NCBI RefSeq assembly: GCF_900156075.1
Contig: NZ_FTMM01000026.1
Span: 1 to 43,354, forward strand
Source: Chryseobacterium sp. RU37D
GTDB taxonomy: Bacteria; Bacteroidota; Bacteroidia; Flavobacteriales; Weeksellaceae
Reading direction: 5' to 3'
Length of the DNA stretch: 43,354 bases
Shown: piece after piece, positions 35,167-42,940 of the stretch
Layout: every line of letters starts with the position of its first letter
How positions within the stretch are numbered: the first letter of the stretch is position 1
Position numbers and translations under genes: made by a program
Notes under the pieces: generated by a model
Database searches by the model: none
What the model was told of the DNA's origin: nothing
Seen by the model: the letters and a program-made list of their open reading frames with translations, nothing else

Positions 35167-35370
35167 ATGAGCAGATTAACACTAGACCAGTTTAAAAAAG
35201 AAACTGTAAAAAAAGAACAAGATATTAAAGAACTTAAGAAACTTACAGGAGGTATTTTAGGAGCTTGTCACACAACAGCACCAGCACCTTCAGGAAATGG
35301 AACAAAAGAATTGAAAGAATTGCAGCAGGTAATTAAAGATATTCAGGCTCAATATCCATGGGTAAACTAA
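35167..35370 (+). CDS. RiPP precursor peptide 2, double-glycine leader
   Basis: About 67 residues starting at ATG 35167 (MSRLTLDQFKKE); a TTG nine bases earlier gives a longer frame but is less likely. The leader ends KKLTGG (24-29). The core of 38 residues begins ILGACHTTAPAPSGNGT and ends in a helix-like LKELQQVIKDIQAQYPWVN. Only ILGACH is shared with precursor 1; the rest of the core is unrelated, as expected when the modifying enzymes read the leader and the first core residues. A hairpin terminator follows 25 bases after the stop. Confidence 0.88.
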   Translation: MSRLTLDQFKKETVKKEQDIKELKKLTGGILGACHTTAPAPSGNGTKELKELQQVIKDIQAQYPWVN

Positions 35371-35395
35371 TTTCTTTTGAAAAAAAGAACTAATT

Positions 35396-35420
35396 AAGGA
35401 GCGTAAGCTCCTTTTCTTTT
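35396..35420 (+). terminator. attenuator-like terminator between precursors and methyltransferases
   Basis: AAGGAGC (35396-35402), loop GTAA, GCTCCTT (35407-35413), then TTCTTTT. It ends six bases before the ATG of the CmoA-like gene. Partial read-through would give much precursor mRNA and little enzyme mRNA. Confidence 0.85.
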
Positions 35421-35426
35421 ATAATT

Positions 35427-36107
35427 ATGAATGCAGATTGGAAATTTTCAGGAGATATTGTTCAAAATTTTGACAATCATATCTTATCATCAGTACCTTT
35501 ATATAAACAAGGTCATAAACTTATATCTAATCTTTCAGATTTCTTTTTATCAGACAATTCTGTATGTTATGAATTGGGGTGCAGCACAGGTACATTACTG
35601 CAAACAATAGCAGATCATAATTCTACTAAAAATATCAAATTCATTGGTATTGAGATTGAGCAAGATATGGTCGATTTTGCAAATAGTAAATTGAATAATT
35701 ATGATAATATTGATATAATTTGTGATGATATTTTAAATATTGAATTGGAAAAATCAGATATGATTATTTCCTACTATACAATACAATTCGTTAAACCTAG
35801 AATTAGGCAACTAATTTTCAATAAAATTTATGAATCCTTGAACTGGGGAGGTGCTTTTGTTTTGTTTGAGAAAGTAAGAGGTGCAGATGCAAGATTTCAA
35901 GATATTTCAACAGCCTTATACACAGATTTTAAATTGGAGCAGGGCTTCACAAAGGAAGAAATTTTAGATAAGACAAGAAGTTTAAAAGGCGTTTTAGAGC
36001 CTTTCTCATCTCAAGGAAATCTAGATCTTTTGCACAGATCAGGCTTTGTAGATGTTATGAGCATAATGAAATATATATGTTTTGAAGGGTTTTTAGCAAT
36101 AAAATGA
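35427..36107 (+). CDS. CmoA-like class I SAM enzyme (carboxy-SAM synthase homologue)
   Basis: This 226-residue Rossmann SAM-binding protein resembles CmoA along its length: SVPLYK (22-27, CmoA SVPGY), YELGCSTG (48-55), YYTIQFVKPRIRQ (116-128), YESLNWGGAFVLFEK (135-149), FTKEEI and the C-terminal FEGFLAIK. Arg184 in KTRSLK aligns with E. coli Arg199, which holds the carboxylate of carboxy-SAM. True CmoA makes carboxy-SAM from SAM and prephenate for wobble uridine modification, but no CmoB is nearby and the gene sits in a peptide cluster. It may supply carboxy-SAM for peptide carboxymethylation, or be an ordinary methyltransferase. Its TGA overlaps the next ATG (ATGA). Confidence 0.75.
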   Translation: MNADWKFSGDIVQNFDNHILSSVPLYKQGHKLISNLSDFFLSDNSVCYELGCSTGTLLQTIADHNSTKNIKFIGIEIEQDMVDFANSKLNNYDNIDIICDDILNIELEKSDMIISYYTIQFVKPRIRQLIFNKIYESLNWGGAFVLFEKVRGADARFQDISTALYTDFKLEQGFTKEEILDKTRSLKGVLEPFSSQGNLDLLHRSGFVDVMSIMKYICFEGFLAIK

Positions 36108-37105
36108 CAAGTAGGATGATTTATAACAGAAATTTTTCTGAAATAGATAGGGTTAAAATTTATGTAGATAACATTCAGACCTATATTGCTGAATCTTATA
36201 TGTTGCTATTTAATCATAATAAGTACAATGAATTTAATTTACACAAATACATTAATCAAGAATATAGGAAAGAATATTTTGGCTGTTTAATAGAAGCCTA
36301 TCTCCATAACTACAATAATATTAGAGAATTATTATTAAATCTCAAGCCCTATGTAGAAGTTGAAGATGTATTAAGTGTTAATACTAATGGAGGTAATGCT
36401 GTTAATACAACACTAAAAGATTATTTATATCTACATAGAGACTGGTGCTATTACGAAGAAGGGGAAAAACAAGTAGAAATCATTGATAATGCTATTAAAA
36501 ATTCACTACCTCTAAAAATGGAGAGTGCCCTGTTTTTAGGTTGTGGTGTAGGAAGGTTAGCTGTTGAACTTTCAGACTCTTTTAAAAAAGTATATGCTAC
36601 TGATAAATCTTATTCAATGATTTGGCATATAAATAAGTTGATTTCTGAAAATAACTTTGAATTTTACAATCCACAAGAAAAAAATATCTATTCACTTGAA
36701 AATGTTGCTAAAAAACATACAGCATTCATAAAAGAGGATATTAAGAAGGTGATACGAGAAAAAGTAGATTTTTTTGTGTCAGATATATTAAACCTTCCAA
36801 TTAATGAAGATTCAATTAATGCTGTTTTCTCAATTTATTTTACAGATGTTATTGCATTAAAATTATGGTTTGATAAAATAAATGCTATCATTAAAAAAGA
36901 GGGATATTTTGTCCATTTTGGACCATTGGATTATTTTTTTTCTGATGAATCAGAAATGCTTACAGCAAAGGAATTTAGATTATTTTTTGAAAAAAATGGC
37001 TATACAACAATTACTGATAAAATTATAGAGACCTCTCATTTGAATGATGCCAATTCTTTTACATATAAAGTTTACAGAAATTGGCTATTTGTTGCTAAGA
37101 AATAA
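36104..37105 (+). CDS. N2227/carnosine N-methyltransferase-like enzyme
   Basis: This 333-residue protein has a helical N-terminal part and a SAM-binding domain. TTLKDYLYLHRDW (102-114), FLGCGVGRLAVEL (144-156), KSYSMIWHINKLI (168-180) and YFVHFGPLDYFF (268-279) follow the N2227 family (carnosine N-methyltransferase), where TLRQxxRDW, a GLGRL loop and INFGPLLYH occur. That family methylates a His imidazole nitrogen in carnosine and has been reported to act on protein His next to Cys. The precursors have a conserved Cys-His, so they are likely substrates. It overlaps the CmoA-like gene by four bases and ends the cluster. Confidence 0.75.
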   Translation: MTSRMIYNRNFSEIDRVKIYVDNIQTYIAESYMLLFNHNKYNEFNLHKYINQEYRKEYFGCLIEAYLHNYNNIRELLLNLKPYVEVEDVLSVNTNGGNAVNTTLKDYLYLHRDWCYYEEGEKQVEIIDNAIKNSLPLKMESALFLGCGVGRLAVELSDSFKKVYATDKSYSMIWHINKLISENNFEFYNPQEKNIYSLENVAKKHTAFIKEDIKKVIREKVDFFVSDILNLPINEDSINAVFSIYFTDVIALKLWFDKINAIIKKEGYFVHFGPLDYFFSDESEMLTAKEFRLFFEKNGYTTITDKIIETSHLNDANSFTYKVYRNWLFVAKK

Positions 37106-37106
37106 G

Positions 37107-37139
37107 AATACCCTTCGCCTATACAGCTAAAAGGGTATT
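37107..37139. terminator. hairpin at the end of the peptide cluster
   Basis: AATACCCTT (37107-37115) pairs with AAGGGTATT (37131-37139), with a 15-base loop, two bases after the last stop. There is no T run, so it may protect the mRNA end instead of terminating. Confidence 0.5.
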
Positions 37140-37154
37140 AATCCCAGTTAATGG

Positions 37155-37240
37155 GTGGTCATTTTGAACCGAAAAGTGGTGGTCAATTTGCTCCAAAATC
37201 AGTGGTCAATTTATTCCGAAATGAGGTGGTCAATTTGACC
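37155..37240. repeat. four 24-bp-spaced GTGGTCAATTTG repeats (IS21-type end remnant)
   Basis: GTGGTCATTTTGAACCG, GTGGTCAATTTGCTCC, GTGGTCAATTTATTCCG and GTGGTCAATTTGACCG begin at 37155, 37179, 37202 and 37226, a period of 23-24 bases. Arrays of such short repeats form the transposase-binding ends of IS21-family elements in Bacteroidota. No istA or istB gene is present in the window, so this is a lone end or a decayed element. Confidence 0.75.
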
Positions 37241-37312
37241 GTTTTTTCCAATAGTATCAAAAATACAAAAAATACTATTTACAACTTGAAGTTATTCTCA
37301 AATTTAAATTAG

Positions 37313-37951
37313 TTATGCTTTTAAATATCCATTTTCTCTTAATTCTTTATGTATAGAGGCTATATTTTCAGGTATTTCTGCTTTATAAAGCCAATTTACG
37401 TCAAGTCCGTGATGCATGGCTATATCCATTAAAAAAGGATTATCACCTATTTGTTTAGCCAGTTTTTCCATGACTGGAATAAAATCTATTAGATAATCCT
37501 CATGTAATTTGTTTATAATTAGCAGGGCTTTAAAGATTCTTGCAATAAAAGCGATATAGAGTTTCTGTAGTTTTTTATTGCTTTTAAATCCCATCAGATC
37601 TTTTGAAGCCTTTTCCAAAATTTCATTCAATAGGAAGATATTCAACCAAGCGTCACCGTATTTATCTTTAGTAGTAGTAACGTGCTTATTGATAAGTCCG
37701 CTCATCTCTCTTATATCCATGCTAAAATAGCCTATGGAGTATAAGTGTTGAGTAGCAGCAATATGACATTTTACTTTTAGCTGTTCTTGTAATTCTTCTC
37801 TTAATTCTTCCACACTTTTATCACTTATTAATTCAAATGAAAGTCTTTTAGCCAGCGGTAGATTTTTTTTCAACAATCTGAATATAAGTTTATCTTTTTC
37901 GTCTGAGGGCAAATGAGATATTGCCTCTTTAAGTTCTTCTGTTATTGCCAT
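37313..37951 (-). CDS. conserved hypothetical protein
   Basis: This 212-residue soluble, helical protein begins ITEELKEAISHLPSDEKDKL, followed by FRLLKKNLPLAKRLSFEL. The rest is mostly long helices and ends VNWLYKAEIPENIASIHKEL. I do not recognise a named domain; similar proteins occur in flavobacteria. It sits between the IS21-type repeats and the restriction enzyme gene, on the same strand as the latter and 79 bases downstream of it, so it may be transcribed with it. Whether it belongs to the mobile block or is core sequence cannot be decided here. Confidence 0.75.
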   Translation of the reverse strand: MAITEELKEAISHLPSDEKDKLIFRLLKKNLPLAKRLSFELISDKSVEELREELQEQLKVKCHIAATQHLYSIGYFSMDIREMSGLINKHVTTTKDKYGDAWLNIFLLNEILEKASKDLMGFKSNKKLQKLYIAFIARIFKALLIINKLHEDYLIDFIPVMEKLAKQIGDNPFLMDIAMHHGLDVNWLYKAEIPENIASIHKELRENGYLKA

Positions 37952-38030
37952 TTTTGTTAAATTATAATAGTTAGATTATTCTAACTTTTTTTATTTGTGA
38001 TTAATTTAAAAAACAATCTTTACATCCTCT

Positions 38031-41000
38031 TTATAGTTTTGTAAGATAGCATTTAGGCAAACTCTCCACAATCTTTACAGTCTGTACAGATACATTAATG
38101 ATACTAAGAAGAAGATTCAGAATGTATTTAGGGTTTCCCATTTCTTCTGCCCAGTCATTAGGATTATTGGTAATGCCACTTTTGGCATCTGTGGTGATTT
38201 GGTATCTTTCCATAATCCATTCTATGGCAGATTTTCCATTCACTACATATTCATAAGCCTTTTCTGGGATATTGTCTATAGTGATTTGGTTATTGTAGAT
38301 AATACTTCTTTTTTCTCCTTTTTTAGGGAAACGCATTTTAGTAACTTTATAACTAGTAATATCTTCTCCTAAAATATTAGCTTCTGGATAAGATTCTACA
38401 GATTCATAATTAAGATGAAGTTCTGCTAAGGCTCTCCCTGCTTTACTGAACTTCCAGAAATCTCTAGGCTCTTCTACCAATGGGATTCTTGGGAGCATTT
38501 TTTTAAGGTCATTAGCAAAAGTTTCTCTATAGTCTGGGCTGTGTAAAATACCATACACATAGTAGAAAATATCCTCCTTACCTACTGAGTTACCATATTG
38601 CTTGGTAGCTCTTGTAAGGATAAAATCACTTATCCCATCTCTGCGTATATATTGGTTGGTATCTTCCTCATCAAACAATCCTCTTTGTTGTACTTTATTT
38701 TCTTCGTAATAATATAGAGGAAAACATTGACAATTTTGTAATATTTGTCCATCTGATATAATATTTGTAACTAGTGTTGAAAATTCATTTGTACCACCTA
38801 TCCCTGTTACAAAAATTGTAATATTTTCTTGTTTATATGGTTTAGGGTAAAATTGTTCAAATTGTCCTCTTCTGTGAATTAAATGCTCTCCAAAATAAAG
38901 TTGTTCTTTTGTAAATGGTCTATGCATTGAAGAATATATTTTATCTTTTTCAAAAAGGCAATTAATTCCTTTTTCTAATTTAGGAATTAAACTACTAGTC
39001 CAACTTATTTTTTGGGGATTTGTTTCAATAAAATCTTTTGAAAGTAATTTAGGATTGTTTGTTTTTTCTTGTTTATATTCTAGCACTTGTAGATTATAAA
39101 AATTTACCATTCTTCCAATGTTACTACTAGCTTGATTCAGACTAAAATTATAAGACCAAGAATCTCTATTTGTAAAAACACCCAATGAATTTAATGTAAA
39201 AAAGGACTGAGCATTAATGTCAAATTTTTTCTCTGGTTCTATAGGGATAAATTCTTCAAAAATGGAGTTTCTGTGGTTTATCCAATCTCCCTCTGCATTG
39301 GGTTGTAAGGTAATGGTAGGTAGATTGGTAACTGTTTTGAAGTCTTTTATGATTTTTAGTTTTTCTTCTCTAGTAAGATAATCCCCAATATCATGATAAT
39401 GGATGTTGGCTTTGCCTTTATACTCTGGATTTTTAACCAATAAGGTAATGGAAATAGGAGTTCTAGAGCCACTTCCAAAGATTTTGCCACCTTCTTTTCT
39501 GCTCAATTCTCCAGAGGTTCTTTGGTTTCCTCGTAAATTAAATACATAAATGCTAGAAAATTCTTTTTCTAATTCTTTTCTAAAGCCATCTGTACTATTG
39601 CCATCTAGCCATGCTCCATTGGATACAAAGGCTATTATTCCTCCATTTTTAGGATCTAGCCTGTCTGTACTCCATCTAAAGGCTTTTATGTAGGCATCAT
39701 AAAGAGCATTTTTATTTGAAACATTTGAGTTTTTTACATATGTGCTTTCTATTCTTTTATCTAGTTTCTCATATTTTTGGTTTTGTGCATTATCATTGGT
39801 AGATTTTTGCCCAATAGAATAAGGTGGGTTGCCTATAATCACTCGTATAGGAGCAGATTTTTGTTTCTGCACCCTTTCTGAGTTTTGGGGGAACATCTCA
39901 GAAAATAATTTTTCTGTGGAATCAGTTTCTCCTAATTGGAAGGTATCAGTCAATACAATGCCATCAAAAGGAATGTACTTTTCTTTTCCTATGCCATCAT
40001 CTGGGTCTTCTGTAGCATCATGAAAAGCATTTTCTATATTTACTGCTGCTATATAATAGGCTAATAAAACGACCTCATTAGCATGCAGTTCTTGGGTATA
40101 TTTTCTATGGAGGTCTTTTGGGGTAATGAGTCCACTTTGTAATAATCTTACAATAAAAGTCCCTGTACCTGTAAATGGGTCTAAGATGTGGATATTTTCA
40201 TCTGAAATACTTCTGCCAAATTCAGATTTCAAGACATCATTTACAGATTGGATGATGAAATCTACTACTTCTACAGGGGTATAAACTATCCCTAATTGCT
40301 CTACCATTTTAGGGAAAGCAGTTTTAAAGAATTTATCATACAATTCTATGATAATTTTCTGCTTGCCTTCTGCATTATCAATTCCAGAGGCTCTTTTCTT
40401 TACAGATTGATAGAAATTATCAAGCACTTCAAAATCTTGTGCAGAAGTGGTACTTTCTAAAACATCTAACATAGCCTGCATAGAAGTAGAAATTGCATTG
40501 TTCTTTACAAAAGAATAGCCCTCAAATAATGCTTCAAAAACAGGCTTGGTAATAATATGCTGAGATAGCATCTCTATAGCTTGAGATTCAGAAATACTAG
40601 GGTTAATGTTCTTTTGTAATCCATGTAAGAATTTATCAAAGGCTTCTTTGTGTTCTGGCTGGGTAGTAATAAGGTGTTTTATTCTGCTTATCTGGTCTTC
40701 TGCAATCTTAGCTACATCTTTAGCCCATTTTTCCCAATACACTCTATCCCCTACTTTTTGTACCATCTTGGCATACATAATGCCTTGTAATTCCTGAAAT
40801 TGTAGGGCAAGTTGCTCTGTTACATCTTTAGTAGTGCCATTGCTTTCACCAGTACCTTCATCATTACCATGCGAAGCACCACCTACTAAGATTTGGCTAG
40901 GTTTCTTTTTGTTAAGGTCTATTTTATTAATAGTAGCATTAAACCTGTCATCATGCGCACGCAAGGCATTTAAAACAGTCCATACAACTTTAAATCTATC

Positions 41001-42899
41001 ATTATTGTCTAATGCTTTAGAAGCATCTACATCAGAAGGCACTACTACAGGGATAATAATGTAGCCATATTTTTTACCTTCTGCTTTACGCATTACTCTA
41101 CCTACAGATTGTACCACATCTACCTGAGAATTTCTAGCAGAAAGAAATAACACAGCATCCAAAGAGGGTACATCTACCCCTTCACTAAGGCATCTTACAT
41201 TGGTAAGTATTCTACATTCATTAGGTTCTGTATCACTAGATTTTAACCACTCCAGTAATTCTTCTCTAGTGGGAGCGTTCATGCTACCATCTATGTGTTT
41301 AGAAGAAACACTTACCATTTTTTCTCTAGCTTTTGCTGGTAAAGATTCTAGGTAAATTCCTTTAGATTGGTTAAAAGTATTGGTAATATGGTTAGAAACT
41401 TTAATGTTTTGGCAGAATGCAACAGCTCTTTTCATAGGTTCTGGGTCACTCCCTTTTAATAAGCCTTCATCTCCTAAGACTTGTTTAGAAAGAGCATTAA
41501 TACACCCTATGAGTTTAGAAGCATCATCAGAAGAAATTTCATTATCACTTCCTGCAATCATACTCTGTACAGAAGCAGGCACATCTTTCTCATTTAGGGT
41601 AAGAATAAGTACTTTATAATCTGTCAATAAATCATTTTCTACAGCTTCTCCAAATCCAATTCTGTAAATTTCTTCTCCATAGGTGTTTACATCATCCATA
41701 GAGCAAATAATGGCATCACTTTGCTGTGCTTTGGAGATAGAATCTTCACTATATAATCTAGGAGTAGCTGTCATGTACAGTCTTTTTTGAGATTTTATAA
41801 AATCATTGTCATGCACTTTTATAAAAGAGGAAGAATCTTCTTTGGTAAGAGAAACCCCAGTAGTTCTGTGGGCTTCATCACAAATAATGAGGTCAAAAAC
41901 TGCGTTATCATTCCCCTCCTTCAGAAGATGTTGCTGAGCAGTAGCAATTACATCTATAGACTGATAAGTTGAAAACACTACAGTCATTCCTTTGTTACTA
42001 GTTCTATTGATATTTTTGAACTGAGTAATAACAGATTTCACATCTGTAGTAGCAGGTAAAGCTAAATCTACCACACTAGTATCACCTAAATCATTATTAG
42101 CTTTTTGCTTGGTGATTTTAGTATCTGAACATATACAAATAGGAGTGATGGGTTCTAATGCATCTGCTGTCCATTCTCTTAAAGTTTGTCCTAATAAGGC
42201 AATTGAAGGGACTAAAAATAATACTAAACCATTACCATTGGTTTCATTTTCTGCAATTCTAAGAGAGGTAAAAGTCTTTCCTGTACCACAAGCCATAATT
42301 AGTTTTCCTCTATCATGGTCTTTTAAATAGGTATTAGTCTTTTCTAATGCTAAAGTTTGGTGTGGTCTAAGTGATTTTTTCTCATTTCTTGCGAGTTCTC
42401 CACTTATTCCATTTTCAATTTTATCCCAATCTACAGGAGCTTGTTGTAAATCTGATAAATTAATTCTGGTAACTGGTGGATTTTGGTTTCTGATCGTTTC
42501 TTCTGCATTACCTCCCCATTTATTGGTAGTAGAAACCCAAAGTCTTTGTGAAAAACCTACAGTCTGTAACTGTTCATTTTGAAATATCCTGCTGGAAGTA
42601 GATAAAAAAGAATCTACAGCTTTTTTGTCAATGGTAGCATTTTCATCAAAACATTTACATTGAATAGCCCAATATTCACCATGAATGGTTAGAGCGACTA
42701 AATCTATCCCTGTATCCTTACCTCCAAAATCTTTTTTGCCAGGAAATTCATTCCATAACCATACTTTCTTTAGGTTATATGCATATTTAGGGTCTGTTAA
42801 AAAGTAATTTTGAATAAGCTTTTCAAATCTATCTCCTTTGTCTCTTTCTGAGAAAGATAATTTTCTGTACTGGGTAAGAATTTTATTAAAATCGTTCAT
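38031..42899 (-). CDS. single-chain type ISP restriction-modification enzyme (LlaGI/LlaBIII-like)
   Basis: About 1,622 residues carry nuclease, translocase, methyltransferase and target recognition in one chain. An Mrr-like PD-(D/E)XK nuclease has Asp66 (DTGIDLVA) and QCK (80-82). The SF2 helicase-like motor has Walker A MACGTGKT near 205, DEAH near 340 and motif VI VQSVGRVMRK near 610. The N6-adenine methyltransferase has motif I LDPFTGTGTF near 906 and NPPY near 1022. The C-terminal 450 residues should hold the target recognition domain. No separate S or M subunit is needed. I prefer the ATG at 42899 (MNDFNKIL) over the frame that begins ten codons earlier. All catalytic motifs look intact. 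Confidence 0.9.
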   Translation of the reverse strand: MNDFNKILTQYRKLSFSERDKGDRFEKLIQNYFLTDPKYAYNLKKVWLWNEFPGKKDFGGKDTGIDLVALTIHGEYWAIQCKCFDENATIDKKAVDSFLSTSSRIFQNEQLQTVGFSQRLWVSTTNKWGGNAEETIRNQNPPVTRINLSDLQQAPVDWDKIENGISGELARNEKKSLRPHQTLALEKTNTYLKDHDRGKLIMACGTGKTFTSLRIAENETNGNGLVLFLVPSIALLGQTLREWTADALEPITPICICSDTKITKQKANNDLGDTSVVDLALPATTDVKSVITQFKNINRTSNKGMTVVFSTYQSIDVIATAQQHLLKEGNDNAVFDLIICDEAHRTTGVSLTKEDSSSFIKVHDNDFIKSQKRLYMTATPRLYSEDSISKAQQSDAIICSMDDVNTYGEEIYRIGFGEAVENDLLTDYKVLILTLNEKDVPASVQSMIAGSDNEISSDDASKLIGCINALSKQVLGDEGLLKGSDPEPMKRAVAFCQNIKVSNHITNTFNQSKGIYLESLPAKAREKMVSVSSKHIDGSMNAPTREELLEWLKSSDTEPNECRILTNVRCLSEGVDVPSLDAVLFLSARNSQVDVVQSVGRVMRKAEGKKYGYIIIPVVVPSDVDASKALDNNDRFKVVWTVLNALRAHDDRFNATINKIDLNKKKPSQILVGGASHGNDEGTGESNGTTKDVTEQLALQFQELQGIMYAKMVQKVGDRVYWEKWAKDVAKIAEDQISRIKHLITTQPEHKEAFDKFLHGLQKNINPSISESQAIEMLSQHIITKPVFEALFEGYSFVKNNAISTSMQAMLDVLESTTSAQDFEVLDNFYQSVKKRASGIDNAEGKQKIIIELYDKFFKTAFPKMVEQLGIVYTPVEVVDFIIQSVNDVLKSEFGRSISDENIHILDPFTGTGTFIVRLLQSGLITPKDLHRKYTQELHANEVVLLAYYIAAVNIENAFHDATEDPDDGIGKEKYIPFDGIVLTDTFQLGETDSTEKLFSEMFPQNSERVQKQKSAPIRVIIGNPPYSIGQKSTNDNAQNQKYEKLDKRIESTYVKNSNVSNKNALYDAYIKAFRWSTDRLDPKNGGIIAFVSNGAWLDGNSTDGFRKELEKEFSSIYVFNLRGNQRTSGELSRKEGGKIFGSGSRTPISITLLVKNPEYKGKANIHYHDIGDYLTREEKLKIIKDFKTVTNLPTITLQPNAEGDWINHRNSIFEEFIPIEPEKKFDINAQSFFTLNSLGVFTNRDSWSYNFSLNQASSNIGRMVNFYNLQVLEYKQEKTNNPKLLSKDFIETNPQKISWTSSLIPKLEKGINCLFEKDKIYSSMHRPFTKEQLYFGEHLIHRRGQFEQFYPKPYKQENITIFVTGIGGTNEFSTLVTNIISDGQILQNCQCFPLYYYEENKVQQRGLFDEEDTNQYIRRDGISDFILTRATKQYGNSVGKEDIFYYVYGILHSPDYRETFANDLKKMLPRIPLVEEPRDFWKFSKAGRALAELHLNYESVESYPEANILGEDITSYKVTKMRFPKKGEKRSIIYNNQITIDNIPEKAYEYVVNGKSAIEWIMERYQITTDAKSGITNNPNDWAEEMGNPKYILNLLLSIINVSVQTVKIVESLPKCYLTKL

Positions 42900-42940
42900 T
42901 TTTGAAGGGCAAATTGATAAGGATCGCAATTTACAAAATA

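Noticed and set aside
35427..36107. Calling this gene cmoA of the tRNA cmo5U pathway
   Set aside because: No CmoB partner is nearby and it is part of the peptide operon, so housekeeping tRNA modification is less likely even though the sequence is CmoA-like.
37250..37279. AATAGTAT/ATACTATT hairpin as a terminator
   Set aside because: No T run follows on either strand and the surroundings are very A+T-rich, so chance pairing is likely.
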